From: Escherichia fergusonii ATCC 35469
Lineage (GTDB): Bacteria > Pseudomonadota > Gammaproteobacteria > Enterobacterales > Enterobacteriaceae
NCBI RefSeq assembly: GCF_000026225.1
Contig: NC_011740.1
Coordinates: 1,116,001-1,180,000, forward strand
Length of the DNA: 64,000 bases
Reading direction: 5' to 3'
The notes under the pieces are model-generated. The model saw only the letters and a list, made by a program, of their open reading frames with translations. It made no database searches and was not told the origin of the DNA. A program made the translations under genes and the position numbers. Below, piece by piece: positions 46,249 to 55,270 of the stretch. Numbering within the stretch: the first letter of the stretch is position 1; each line of letters begins with the position of its first letter.

Positions 46249-46752
46249 TCAATGCAGACGGTGGGAAACCACGTTAAACAGATGCTGATCAGTTTGCGCC
46301 AGGCATAAACCTGCGCGTTTGGCGCTGCGTACTGCATCCATCACATTTTGCAGCAAAATGCTGTCTTGCTGTTGGGTTTTACCAAGATCATGCAGGAAAT
46401 CGAGAGTAGACGCATCGTTAACGGCTTTGGCTTCGTCAGCCAGACGAGAGAGAGTGCTGGAGCGCTGCTCTAAATCATCGAGCGTTTTCTGAACCAGTTC
46501 TTCCAGTGAATTCAACTTATCGCCAGGCATATCAATGGCATCCACAATAGGAAATGCACCTGCGCTTTTCATAAAGTTGAACATACGCATCATCTGGGTA
46601 ATGTTGCCTTGCGCTTGTGAGCGCAAAAATGTGGCTGTACCTGTCAGGCTTTGTTCAGAACACCATTCGCTCAGGCGAAGGTAGAGATTAGACGCATAAA
46701 ACTCAAGATTCAGTTGCTTATTGAGTTTATGAACAATACCAACCGTAGCCAT
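46249..46752 (-). CDS. ftnB: Ferritin-like protein FtnB
   Basis: Ferritin paralogue of 167 aa (MATVGIVHKLNKQLNLEFYA). Compared with FtnA, several ferroxidase-site acidic residues are replaced (for example FLRSQAQGNITQMMRMF instead of HAQEEMTHMQ), so storage activity is doubtful. In Salmonella FtnB helps repair oxidised iron-sulfur clusters. Confidence 0.94.
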   Translation of the reverse strand: MATVGIVHKLNKQLNLEFYASNLYLRLSEWCSEQSLTGTATFLRSQAQGNITQMMRMFNFMKSAGAFPIVDAIDMPGDKLNSLEELVQKTLDDLEQRSSTLSRLADEAKAVNDASTLDFLHDLGKTQQQDSILLQNVMDAVRSAKRAGLCLAQTDQHLFNVVSHRLH

Positions 46753-47154
46753 AACAATATCCTTATATCCAGAGAGGGGTGCGTGCGATTCGCAGCACTT
46801 AACTATGTATAGCAGACATATTCCGTTCTGCCGTTCCTTAATACGCTGTGGCGTGAATCCATGCCAGCAGAAACCAGCATAGCCTGGCTATAAAAATAAG
46901 AAAATCCTTAAATCATAGAGTTTATGTTTTTTTACACTTTGTCGATGATTTTAATATGCAATTAATATACTCAAATGACTGCTTTGTTGTTGTAATTTAT
47001 TGATATTTATGAATTATTTTAAATGATATATTATTAAATTCTCTCCTGGGAAAACATTTAGCCTTTCTGGATATAAGATATTTATCGAATTTTAATGACG
47101 GGAAAAATAATTTTTTCGGTGATTATTTTATTCGATATTTCTTTCAGCGACTTA

Positions 47155-47318
47155 TATACTCGCCATAGTTCAAGTTGCATATACGACGTCTACGGGATAT
47201 TTGATCAATCTATGGGTCTTATCCTTTGCGGGGCCACTGCAAGCATCGTTCGAATTCACACCCTGCTGACTTGTCGTGTATCCTAAAAACTTACTTTTGT
47301 AAGTTTTTGAGGATTCAC
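47155..47318 (-). repeat. Diverged ERIC (IRU) element
   Basis: Read on the minus strand it starts GTGAATCC, has a core CTTACAAAAGTAAGT that matches the ERIC core palindrome, and ends GCAACTTGAACTATGGCGAG followed by TATA, very close to the ERIC right end. At 164 bp it is longer than the usual 127 bp, so it probably holds an internal insertion. Confidence 0.7.
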
Positions 47319-47446
47319 TCACTTGTCGCGTTAGCTGGCCTTGCATGGCCAACGCAGGCATTTTGTTCTGCATATCCAGTTGTCAGTACCAGATAGTAGT
47401 CCACAAAATTTCCCGCTAAACAGCACAAGGATAAGTTTGCTGACCT

Positions 47447-47582
47447 TATGGACAAATTGGCTATGGTCCATTTGATTTGTCTGATAAATACTCCATTCTT
47501 TATGTCATTTTTCGCTGAATTTATGTACACAATGACTGTAATTCTGCGTTGTGATGGCGCTCTCTTATGGATGATTAATTTC
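47447..47582 (+). promoter_or_regulatory. Candidate AraC half-sites upstream of araF
   Basis: TATGGACAAATTGGCTA (47447-47463) and TATGGATGATTAATTTC (47566-47582) resemble the AraC half-site TATGGATAAAAATGCTA (13 of 17 positions for the first). The second lies about 130 bp before the araF start. AraC and CRP control of araFGH is established in E. coli; the exact sites are my inference. Confidence 0.5.
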
Positions 47583-47709
47583 CCGCTAAAACTACTTCCA
47601 GTATAAGGCTAATCCTGAAGAACAATGGCTAATACCTTGTTTTAGGGCTTCATTATCAGAAATCAAAATTTTTTACCCTACACAGAAGAACCTTTAAGCT
47701 GGAGTTAAT

Positions 47710-48699
47710 ATGCACAAATTTACTAAAGCACTGGCAGCGATTGGTCTGGCCGCCGTTATGTCACAATCCGCTATCGCTGAAACTATGAAATTAGGTTTTC
47801 TGGTCAAACAACCTGAAGAGCCCTGGTTCCAGACTGAATGGAAATTTGCAGATAAAGCAGGAAAAGATTTGGGGTTTGAGGTGATCAAAATTGCCGTACC
47901 AGACGGCGAAAAAACATTGAATGCCATCGATAGCCTGGCTGCCAGCGGCGCAAAAGGATTTGTGATTTGTGCTCCCGATCCAAAACTGGGATCGGCCATT
48001 GTGGCGAAAGCACGTGGTTATGACATGAAAGTGATCGCCGTAGATGACCAGTTCGTTAATGCCAAAGGCCAACCAATGGAAATCGTACCGCTGGTGATGA
48101 TGGCGGCGAGCAAAATCGGAGAGCGCCAGGGGCAGGAGCTATATAAAGAGATGCAAAAACGTGGGTGGGATGTCAAAGACACTGCCGTCATGGCCATTAC
48201 CGCTAATGAACTGGACACTGCCCGTCGCCGCACTTCTGGTTCTATGGATGCTTTGAAAGCCGCTGGCTTCCCGGAAAAACAAATTTATCAGGTCCCCACT
48301 AAATCTAACGATATCCCCGGCGCATTTGATGCCGCCAACTCCATGTTAGTTCAACATCCTGAAGTCAAACATTGGCTGATTGTGGGAATGAACGACAACA
48401 CCGTGTTGGGGGGCGTGCGTGCCACAGAAGGGCAGGGCTTTAAAGCGCCAGATGTAATTGGCATTGGAATTAACGGTGTTGATGCTGTAAGCGAACTGTC
48501 AAAAGCGCAGGCAACAGGCTTCTATGGTTCTCTGCTGCCAAGCCCTGATGTGCATGGCTATAAATCCAGCGAAATGCTCTATAACTGGGTGGCAAAAGGC
48601 GCAGAACCACCGAAATTCACGGAAGTGACTGACGTCGTCCTGATTACACGTGACAACTTCAAAGAGGAACTGGAGAAAAAGGGCTTAGGCGGTAAGTAA
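47710..48699 (+). CDS. araF: L-arabinose periplasmic binding protein
   Basis: High-affinity receptor of the AraFGH importer, 329 aa. The signal peptide is MHKFTKALAAIGLAAVMSQSAIA minus its last residues, cleaved before ETMKLGFLVKQP. The mature protein has the type I periplasmic-binding fold. First gene of araFGH; GGAG precedes the start. Confidence 0.97.
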   Translation: MHKFTKALAAIGLAAVMSQSAIAETMKLGFLVKQPEEPWFQTEWKFADKAGKDLGFEVIKIAVPDGEKTLNAIDSLAASGAKGFVICAPDPKLGSAIVAKARGYDMKVIAVDDQFVNAKGQPMEIVPLVMMAASKIGERQGQELYKEMQKRGWDVKDTAVMAITANELDTARRRTSGSMDALKAAGFPEKQIYQVPTKSNDIPGAFDAANSMLVQHPEVKHWLIVGMNDNTVLGGVRATEGQGFKAPDVIGIGINGVDAVSELSKAQATGFYGSLLPSPDVHGYKSSEMLYNWVAKGAEPPKFTEVTDVVLITRDNFKEELEKKGLGGK

Positions 48700-48793
48700 T
48701 TTTTACTGGATAAGAAATACATATCAGTAATATCCCGATCCTCTGCCGTCATGGCAGAGGATTTGATAAATGACTCTGATCTACGGAGGCGCT

Positions 48794-50308
48794 ATGCACC
48801 AGTCTACCCCGTATCTCTCATTTCACGGCATTGGTAAAACTTTCCCCGGCGTAAAAGCATTAACGGATATCAGCTTTGACTGTTATGCCGGAGAGGTACA
48901 TGCCCTGATGGGAGAAAATGGCGCAGGAAAATCAACACTGTTAAAAATCCTCAGCGGTAATTACGCGCCATCCACGGGCTTTTTGGCCATTAAAGGCCAG
49001 CAAATGACATTTGCCGACACCACCGCTGCGTTAAATGCCGGGGTGGCGATTATTTACCAGGAACTCCATCTGGTACCGGAAATGACAGTGGCAGAAAACA
49101 TCTACCTGGGGCAGCTGCCGCAAAAAGGGGGAATCGTTAATCGTAGTTTGTTGAACTACGAAGCGGGGCTGCAATTGAAGCATCTGGGCATGGATATTGA
49201 CCCAAACACGCCACTGAAATATCTCTCTATTGGTCAGTGGCAAATGGTGGAGATAGCCAAGGCACTGGCGCGCAACGCCAAAATCATCGCTTTTGATGAA
49301 CCCACAAGTTCACTCTCAGCTCGTGAAATTGACAACCTGTTTCGTGTCATTCGCGAACTGCGGGAAGAAGGGCGGGTGATCCTTTATGTTTCCCATCGGA
49401 TGGAAGAAATATTCGCCCTGAGCGACGCTATCACTGTGTTTAAGGATGGACGCTATGTGACCACGTTCACCGATATGCATCAGGTCAATCATGACTCGCT
49501 GGTACAGGCAATGGTTGGGCGAAATCTTGGCGATATCTACGGCTGGCGACCGCGAACATATGGCGATGAGCGACTGCGTCTGGACCACGTCAAGGCTCCA
49601 GGTGTGCGTTCACCGATCAGTTTAACAGTACGCAGTGGTGAGATTGTCGGCCTGTTTGGGCTGGTGGGGGCAGGGCGTAGCGAACTGATGAAAGGGCTGT
49701 TCGGCGGTACCCGGATTACCGATGGCAAAGTGTTTATTGATCAAAAAGCAGTCGTGATACACAAGCCAGCTCATGCCATTGCCGCCGGAATGATGCTGTG
49801 CCCGGAAGATCGTAAATCAGAAGGCATCATTGCGGTGCATTCGGTGCGTGACAATATCAATATCAGCGCCCGGCGAAGGCATCTGCACGGTGGTTGTGTG
49901 ATCAATAACGGCTGGGAAGACAGCAATGCGGCACACCATATTCGTTCGCTCAACATCAAAACACCTGGAGCAGAGCAACTGATCATGAATCTTTCCGGTG
50001 GCAATCAGCAAAAGGCCATTCTTGGTCGCTGGTTATCGGAAGAAATGAAAGTCATTTTGCTTGATGAGCCCACGCGCGGTATTGACGTTGGTGCGAAAAA
50101 CGAAATCTACAACGTAATTTATGCCCTGGCGGCGCAAGGCGTGGCGGTGTTATTCGCGTCCAGCGATCTACCAGAGGTCCTCGGTGTTGCCGACCGCATT
50201 GTGGTGATGCGTGAAGGGGAAATATCGGGGGAATTACTTCATGAGCAGGCAGATGAACGGCAGGCATTAAGCCTGGCGATGCCTAAAGTCAGCCAGGCAG
50301 TCGCCTGA
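48794..50308 (+). CDS. araG: L-arabinose ABC transporter ATPase (double domain)
   Basis: Energises arabinose uptake. The start at 48794 (MHQSTPYLSFHGIGKTFPGV) follows GGAGGC and gives 504 aa. There are two fused ABC domains. The first has Walker A GENGAGKST (40-48) and a DEPTSSLS Walker B; the second has LSGGNQQKAILGRWL and LLDEPTRGIDVG. This is the sugar-importer (CUT2) architecture. Confidence 0.97.
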   Translation: MHQSTPYLSFHGIGKTFPGVKALTDISFDCYAGEVHALMGENGAGKSTLLKILSGNYAPSTGFLAIKGQQMTFADTTAALNAGVAIIYQELHLVPEMTVAENIYLGQLPQKGGIVNRSLLNYEAGLQLKHLGMDIDPNTPLKYLSIGQWQMVEIAKALARNAKIIAFDEPTSSLSAREIDNLFRVIRELREEGRVILYVSHRMEEIFALSDAITVFKDGRYVTTFTDMHQVNHDSLVQAMVGRNLGDIYGWRPRTYGDERLRLDHVKAPGVRSPISLTVRSGEIVGLFGLVGAGRSELMKGLFGGTRITDGKVFIDQKAVVIHKPAHAIAAGMMLCPEDRKSEGIIAVHSVRDNINISARRRHLHGGCVINNGWEDSNAAHHIRSLNIKTPGAEQLIMNLSGGNQQKAILGRWLSEEMKVILLDEPTRGIDVGAKNEIYNVIYALAAQGVAVLFASSDLPEVLGVADRIVVMREGEISGELLHEQADERQALSLAMPKVSQAVA

Positions 50309-50322
50309 GTAAGGGGAATAAG

Positions 50323-51309
50323 ATGTCATCAGTGACTACATCAGGTTCAGGCACGCCCAGGTCATCGTTTACTTTTAGCCGTATCTGGGATCAATACGGC
50401 ATGTTGGTGGTCTTCGCGGTGCTGTTTATTGCCTGTGCCATTTTTGTGCCAAATTTTGCTACGTTTATCAATATGAAAGGACTGGGGTTAGCGATCTCCA
50501 TGTCCGGCATGGTGGCGTGCGGTATGTTATTTTGCCTGGCTTCTGGCGACTTTGACCTTTCGGTAGCCTCGGTGATTGCCTGTGCCGGAGTGACAACGGC
50601 AGTGGTCATCAATATGACCGAAAGCTTATGGTTAGGTGTGGCGGCGGGATTATTGCTGGGCGTACTTTGTGGACTGGTTAATGGCTTCGTGATTGCACGA
50701 TTGAAAATTAACGCCCTGATCACCACACTCGCAACTATGCAAATTGTACGTGGTCTGGCGTATATCATTTCTGACGGGAAAGCTGTAGGGATTGAGGATG
50801 AACGCTTCTTTACCCTCGGTTACGCCAACTGGTTTGGGCTACCTGCTCCTATCTGGTTAACGGTTGCCTGTTTAATTATTTTTGGCTTGTTACTTAACAA
50901 AACTACGTTCGGCCGTAACACCTTGGCGATTGGCGGTAATGAAGAAGCTGCAAGGCTGGCGGGTGTTCCGGTAGTGCGCACCAAAATCATTATTTTTGTT
51001 TTATCCGGGCTGGTATCAGCAGCCGCAGGGATCATTCTGGCGTCGAGGATGACCAGTGGGCAACCGATGACGTCTATCGGCTATGAACTGATCGTGATTT
51101 CAGCGTGTGTACTGGGCGGTGTCTCCCTAAAAGGTGGCATCGGAAAAATCTCATATGTGGTGGCCGGGATCTTAATTCTTGGCACGGTGGAAAACGCCAT
51201 GAACCTGCTAAATATTTCGCCGTTTGCGCAGTATGTTGTTCGCGGCCTAATCCTGCTGGCAGCGGTGATTTTTGACCGTTATAAGCAAAAAGCGAAACGT
51301 ACTCTTTAA
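50323..51309 (+). CDS. araH: L-arabinose ABC transporter permease
   Basis: Inner-membrane permease of AraFGH, 328 aa, of the CUT2/RbsC family with about eight to ten helices. It carries the conserved segment GGNEEAARLAGVPV that contacts the ATPase. It starts 14 bp after araG. Confidence 0.97.
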   Translation: MSSVTTSGSGTPRSSFTFSRIWDQYGMLVVFAVLFIACAIFVPNFATFINMKGLGLAISMSGMVACGMLFCLASGDFDLSVASVIACAGVTTAVVINMTESLWLGVAAGLLLGVLCGLVNGFVIARLKINALITTLATMQIVRGLAYIISDGKAVGIEDERFFTLGYANWFGLPAPIWLTVACLIIFGLLLNKTTFGRNTLAIGGNEEAARLAGVPVVRTKIIIFVLSGLVSAAAGIILASRMTSGQPMTSIGYELIVISACVLGGVSLKGGIGKISYVVAGILILGTVENAMNLLNISPFAQYVVRGLILLAAVIFDRYKQKAKRTL

Positions 51310-51337
51310 GGTTTTTTTGCCCTGAGATAACTCTGAA

Positions 51338-51363
51338 AAGCCAGTCGCAGTCGCGGCTGGCTT
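51338..51363 (+). terminator. Hairpin after araH
   Basis: AAGCCAG pairs with CTGGCTT around an inner CGC/GCG-rich loop. The T tract is weak. Confidence 0.5.
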
Positions 51364-51462
51364 CATCTTATGCCAATGGCGAGCCTCTTCTCACTGTCTA
51401 TACTTACATGTCTGTAAGGCGCGTTCTGCGCGAAATAAAACAAGATAAAGGAGGAGGAACGG

Positions 51463-52266
51463 GTGACCAAACCGTTAACCGAAGCCCCTGAACTTTCCGC
51501 TAAATACGCCTGGTTTTTTGATCTTGATGGCACGCTGGCTGAGATCAAACCGCATCCCGACCAGGTGGCGATTCCTGACGCGATTCTGCAAGGTCTTCAG
51601 CAACTGGCCGTCCATAGCGACGGTGCGCTGGCATTGATTTCAGGGCGCTCAATGGTTGAGCTTGATACGCTGGCTAAACCATATCGTTTTCCCCTTGCCG
51701 GAGTGCATGGAGCAGAACGCCGTGACATCAATGGTAAAACGCATATTGTGCGTCTGCCTGACGCCATGGTCCGGGATATCAGCGTGCAGCTGCATACGAC
51801 GCTGGCAGGCTTAACCGGAGTGGAGATTGAAGAAAAAGGGATGGCGTTTGCCCTGCATTACCGCCAGGCACCGCAGCATGAAGCGCTGTTATTTACTCTG
51901 GCGCAGCGTATTACACAAATCTGGCCGCAAATGGCGCTTCAGCAAGGCAAATGTGTGGTTGAAATTAAACCACGTGGCACCTGTAAAGGTGATGCCATTG
52001 CAGAATTTATGCAGGAGACCCCGTTTGTTGGAAGGATACCGATTTTTTGGGGGGATGATTTAACGGATGAGTCCGGCTTTGCTGTCGTTAATCAGGCGGG
52101 AGGCATATCGGTGAAAATAGGGGCAGGTGAGACCCAGGCGAAATGGCGGCTGGCGGGCGTGCCAGATGTCTGGCGCTGGCTTGCAGTAATAACCAACTCA
52201 TTACAAGAACAAAAATTAGAAGAGAACAGGAGTGATGATTATGAGTCGTTTAGTCGTAGTATCTAA
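51463..52266 (+). CDS. otsB: Trehalose-6-phosphate phosphatase
   Basis: HAD-family phosphatase that releases trehalose, the osmoprotectant. It has 267 aa from a GTG start (GGAGGAGGAAC upstream). The nucleophile motif FFDLDGTLAE has Asp20 and Asp22; motif IV is GDDLTDESGF. Its end overlaps otsA by 26 bp, giving translational coupling. RpoS-dependent in E. coli. Confidence 0.97.
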   Translation: MTKPLTEAPELSAKYAWFFDLDGTLAEIKPHPDQVAIPDAILQGLQQLAVHSDGALALISGRSMVELDTLAKPYRFPLAGVHGAERRDINGKTHIVRLPDAMVRDISVQLHTTLAGLTGVEIEEKGMAFALHYRQAPQHEALLFTLAQRITQIWPQMALQQGKCVVEIKPRGTCKGDAIAEFMQETPFVGRIPIFWGDDLTDESGFAVVNQAGGISVKIGAGETQAKWRLAGVPDVWRWLAVITNSLQEQKLEENRSDDYESFSRSI

Positions 52267-53665
52267 CCGTATTGCCCCACCTGATGAGCATGCCGCCAGT
52301 GCTGGTGGTCTTGCCGTTGGTATACTGGGCGCATTGAAGGCTGCAGGGGGGTTATGGTTTGGCTGGAGCGGCGAAACGGGTAATGAGGATCAGCCGCTAA
52401 AAAAGGTGAAAAAGGGCAACATAACATGGGCTTCTTTTAATCTTAGCGAACAGGATCTCGACGAGTATTACAATCAATTCTCCAATGCCGTGTTGTGGCC
52501 CGCTTTTCATTATCGCCTTGATTTAGTTCAGTTTCAGCGTAACGCCTGGGAAGGTTATCAGCGGGTTAACGCTATGCTTGCCGATAAACTTCTACCCTTG
52601 ATCGAAGATGATTACATTATTTGGATCCACGATTATCACTTGCTACCGTTTGCCAGCGAGCTGCGTAAACGCGGTGTTAATAATCGCATCGGTTTCTTTT
52701 TGCATATTCCCTTCCCGACGCCAGAAATTTTCAGTGCCTTGCCACCGGGCGAAGCGCTACTGGAACAACTGTGTGACTTCGATTTGTTAGGTTTCCAGAC
52801 CGAAAATGACCGTCTGGCATTTCTTGATTGCCTGGCGGGGCAGACGCGAGTCACCACCCGCAGCTCGCGCAATCATACTGCGTGGGGGAAAGCATTTCGC
52901 ACTGAAGTCTATCCGATTGGTATTGAGCCAGATGAAATTGCTCATCAGGCTTCCGGGGCTTTGCCCGCAAAACTGGCGCAATTAAAAGCGGAACTGAAAA
53001 ATGTGCAGAACATTTTCTCAGTAGAGCGACTGGATTACTCAAAAGGTTTGCCTGAGCGCTTTCAGGCTTACGAAGCGCTACTGGAGAAATATCCACAGCA
53101 TCACGGCAAAATCCGCTATACGCAGATTGCGCCTACCTCGCGTGGTGACGTGCAGGCTTATCAGGATATTCGCCATCAACTGGAAAACGAAGCCGGACGG
53201 ATCAACGGTAAATATGGTCAACTTGGCTGGACGCCGCTTTATTATCTGAATCAACATTTTGACCGCAAACTTCTGATGAAAATCTTCCGTTATTCCGATG
53301 TCGGCCTGGTCACACCGTTACGTGACGGCATGAATCTGGTGGCAAAAGAGTATGTGGCGGCGCAGGACCCAGCTAACCCGGGTGTATTGGTACTTTCACA
53401 ATTTGCTGGTGCAGCGAATGAGCTCACTTCGGCGTTAATCGTTAACCCTTATGACCGTGACGAGGTGGCAGTGGCATTGAACCGGGCGTTAACTATGTCA
53501 CTGGCAGAGCGAATATCACGTCATGCGGAGATGATGGAAGTGATCATCAAAAACGATATTAACGCCTGGCAGGAACGCTTTATTCGTGACCTAAAGGAAG
53601 TCGCGCCACGAAGCGCGGAAAGCCAGCAGCGCAATAACGTGGCGACCTTTCCTAAGCTGGCCTGA
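52241..53665 (+). CDS. otsA: Trehalose-6-phosphate synthase
   Basis: GT20 glycosyltransferase joining UDP-glucose and glucose 6-phosphate. The start at 52241 (MSRLVVVSNRIAPPDEHAAS) gives 474 aa; ATGs two and three codons earlier are possible. The glycine loop AGGLAVGILG and the phosphate-binding VERLDYSKGLPER segment are intact. Confidence 0.97.
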   Translation: MSRLVVVSNRIAPPDEHAASAGGLAVGILGALKAAGGLWFGWSGETGNEDQPLKKVKKGNITWASFNLSEQDLDEYYNQFSNAVLWPAFHYRLDLVQFQRNAWEGYQRVNAMLADKLLPLIEDDYIIWIHDYHLLPFASELRKRGVNNRIGFFLHIPFPTPEIFSALPPGEALLEQLCDFDLLGFQTENDRLAFLDCLAGQTRVTTRSSRNHTAWGKAFRTEVYPIGIEPDEIAHQASGALPAKLAQLKAELKNVQNIFSVERLDYSKGLPERFQAYEALLEKYPQHHGKIRYTQIAPTSRGDVQAYQDIRHQLENEAGRINGKYGQLGWTPLYYLNQHFDRKLLMKIFRYSDVGLVTPLRDGMNLVAKEYVAAQDPANPGVLVLSQFAGAANELTSALIVNPYDRDEVAVALNRALTMSLAERISRHAEMMEVIIKNDINAWQERFIRDLKEVAPRSAESQQRNNVATFPKLA

Positions 53666-53671
53666 GCAGGA

Positions 53672-54100
53672 TTAACTCCCGGAAAGCGGCACCAGGAGCA
53701 CATCCACTTCGCTGGAGCCAATAACACTTTTCGCTGAGCAGGATGCTCGCGAAAAGAAGCTGTGGTTATGATTACCGCAAATCACCAGATCAAACTTATG
53801 CTTGCGACACATCGCCAGAATGTGCTCGCTCATTTCGCCATAGGCAATAAAACTTTGTGCAATGGGATAACCCGCTTCTTGCTCCAGCTGGCGAAAGAAA
53901 TCGTAAATCTCTTCCTGCATGACTTCACGTAAATCCTCCAGCATCGGGGCGGCAAACTGGTTATACATTTCTGGATCAGAAGCCAGCGTAATCAAACTCA
54001 CGCGACCATTAAGTGGCCGCGCAATAGAAACTGCTTTGGCCAGCAATTGTTGACTTTCCGGTGTTACAGCGACAGCCACAAGTATATTGGTATATGCCAT
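53672..54100 (-). CDS. uspC: Universal stress protein UspC
   Basis: A 142-aa UspA-family protein. In E. coli it scaffolds KdpD/E signalling and affects motility under stress. The fold signature ILVAVAVTPESQQLLAKA at the N-terminus and the VICGNHNHSFF nucleotide-site region are present. Convergent with otsA. Confidence 0.95.
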   Translation of the reverse strand: MAYTNILVAVAVTPESQQLLAKAVSIARPLNGRVSLITLASDPEMYNQFAAPMLEDLREVMQEEIYDFFRQLEQEAGYPIAQSFIAYGEMSEHILAMCRKHKFDLVICGNHNHSFFSRASCSAKSVIGSSEVDVLLVPLSGS

Positions 54101-54839
54101 GTTATTTCCCTATAGCGATTGTTCAGTTTTAGTTCAGCACTACACGCTTTCGCAGCATAGTGCAATATTTAACTTTCTCAATAGTGTGAAGGTCATCATG
54201 ATTATTAATTAAAGAATCTAATCAATGTGGACAGGTAATAATGACGATTAATTATACAAAATTGAGTCGATATATATTCACTCAGTTAGCAAAATAAATC
54301 GCTAAATATTCCAATAGCGAAATTTTTTCCTCTGGTAACATCATGAATTATATGAATTATTTTATATTTAAAATATCCAACACACTGTTTCAAAAAGATT
54401 TTTTTGCGCGATAGCTCATCGCGGTGAGAGTTACGTGAATAATTATCACGTTGCGTGATATTCACATTACGGTAAGCCGGACAAATGTTAAGCAAGCTAT
54501 AAGTTGAATCAGATGAAAATAAGTCGACTAAATACACCACAACAGAAAAGTATTGCTAATTGATAAACATTAATTATTTTGTTGTTTTATGTGATCTGGA
54601 TCACATATTTTCGATAATCGCAGCAGGCCTCCGTTGTATGTCTATGAGGCGGCGAGTAGAGTTGCGACGAATTAGGAAAAGTCTTAGGTATTTGTAAGAA
54701 ATCATGCGAATGTGTAAATGGATGCTACCCCTACGAGCTTCCTGTTACCCATTTATAACGTGATAGCGATTATCTGATTTTTCTTCTTACCGGTTTTTCC
54801 GGCGACATCATGGGGTGCGGAATTATCCGCATAAAAATA
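54101..54839. other. flhDC upstream regulatory region
   Basis: This AT-rich stretch of about 740 bp between uspC and flhD holds the flhDC control region. K-12 strains often carry an IS element here; none is present. Apart from the CRP site and the leader (GGCGACATCATGGGGTGCGG at 54801-54820, as in E. coli) I see no gene; an 84-codon reverse open frame (54286-54540) looks non-coding. Confidence 0.6.
54590..54605 (+). promoter_or_regulatory. CRP site of flhDC
   Basis: TGTGATCTGGATCACA is a perfect TGTGA-N6-TCACA palindrome, about 310 bp before the flhD start codon. It corresponds to the E. coli site through which cAMP-CRP activates the flagellar master operon. Confidence 0.88.
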
Positions 54840-54894
54840 TATACCTGGCATAATTCGAGTCGTAGCACAGGCAACTTGAAGTATGCCGGGTATA
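54840..54894 (+). repeat. 55-bp ERIC-end hairpin inserted in the flhD leader
   Basis: Arms at 54840-54860 (TATACCTGGCATAATTCGAG) and 54874-54894 (CTTGAAGTATGCCGGGTATA) are inverted repeats matching at 18 of 21 positions, around a 13-nt loop. The right arm matches the ERIC right end almost exactly. The flanks (ataaaaata before, gctggttattctggatg after) are contiguous in the K-12 leader as I remember it, so this looks like an insertion. Confidence 0.7.
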
Positions 54895-54917
54895 GCTGGT
54901 TATTCTGGATGAAAATA

Positions 54918-55268
54918 ATGCATACATCCGAGTTGCTGAAACACATCTACGATATCAATTTGTCGTATTTACTCCTTGCTCAGCGTCTGATTCTTCAGGA
55001 CAAAGCGTCTGCCATGTTTCGTCTCGGTATCGATGAGGAGATGGCGACTACGCTGGAAGCTCTGACCCTTCCGCAAATGGTTAAACTGGCAGAAACGAAT
55101 CAACTCGTTTGCCATTTCCGCTTTGATAACCACCAGACGATTACCCGTCTGACTCAGGACTCCCGCGTCGATGACCTGCAGCAAATCCACACCGGAATTA
55201 TGCTGTCCACGCGGCTGCTGAATGAGGCAAACCAACAGGATGCCTCCGAGCGCAAGAGAAGGGGCTGA
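54918..55268 (+). CDS. flhD: Flagellar master regulator FlhD
   Basis: Forms FlhD4C2, the activator of class 2 flagellar promoters. The start at 54918 (MHTSELLKHIYDINLSYLLL) gives 116 aa, the E. coli length; the open frame upstream runs through the leader repeat. The first hundred residues are conserved. The tail LNEANQQDASERKRRG differs clearly from K-12. flhC starts 2 bp after its stop. Confidence 0.97.
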   Translation: MHTSELLKHIYDINLSYLLLAQRLILQDKASAMFRLGIDEEMATTLEALTLPQMVKLAETNQLVCHFRFDNHQTITRLTQDSRVDDLQQIHTGIMLSTRLLNEANQQDASERKRRG

Positions 55269-55270
55269 TC

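Larger units (their letters stand above)
46753..47709. other. Long AT-rich intergenic region ftnB - araF
   Basis: 957 bp without a recognisable protein gene. It contains the ftnB promoter side, an AT-rich stretch (46900-47150), a diverged ERIC repeat (47155-47318), AraC-like half-sites and a 14-nt direct repeat (AATTTCCCGCTAAA at 47407-47420 and 47577-47590). The small genes yecJ and azuC, which I recall near here in K-12, were not recognised. Confidence 0.55.

Noticed and set aside
46249..46752. Broken ferritin (pseudogene) for ftnB
   Set aside because: The frame is intact and full length. The changed ferroxidase residues are a known trait of FtnB.
47315..47530. 71-codon reverse open frame upstream of araF
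   Set aside because: It runs through a regulatory and repeat region (edge of the ERIC element and AraC-like sites); the composition is not protein-like.
54286..54540. 84-codon reverse open frame in the flhD upstream region
   Set aside because: AT-rich, no recognisable motif, no clear ribosome site, and it crosses the flhDC regulatory area.
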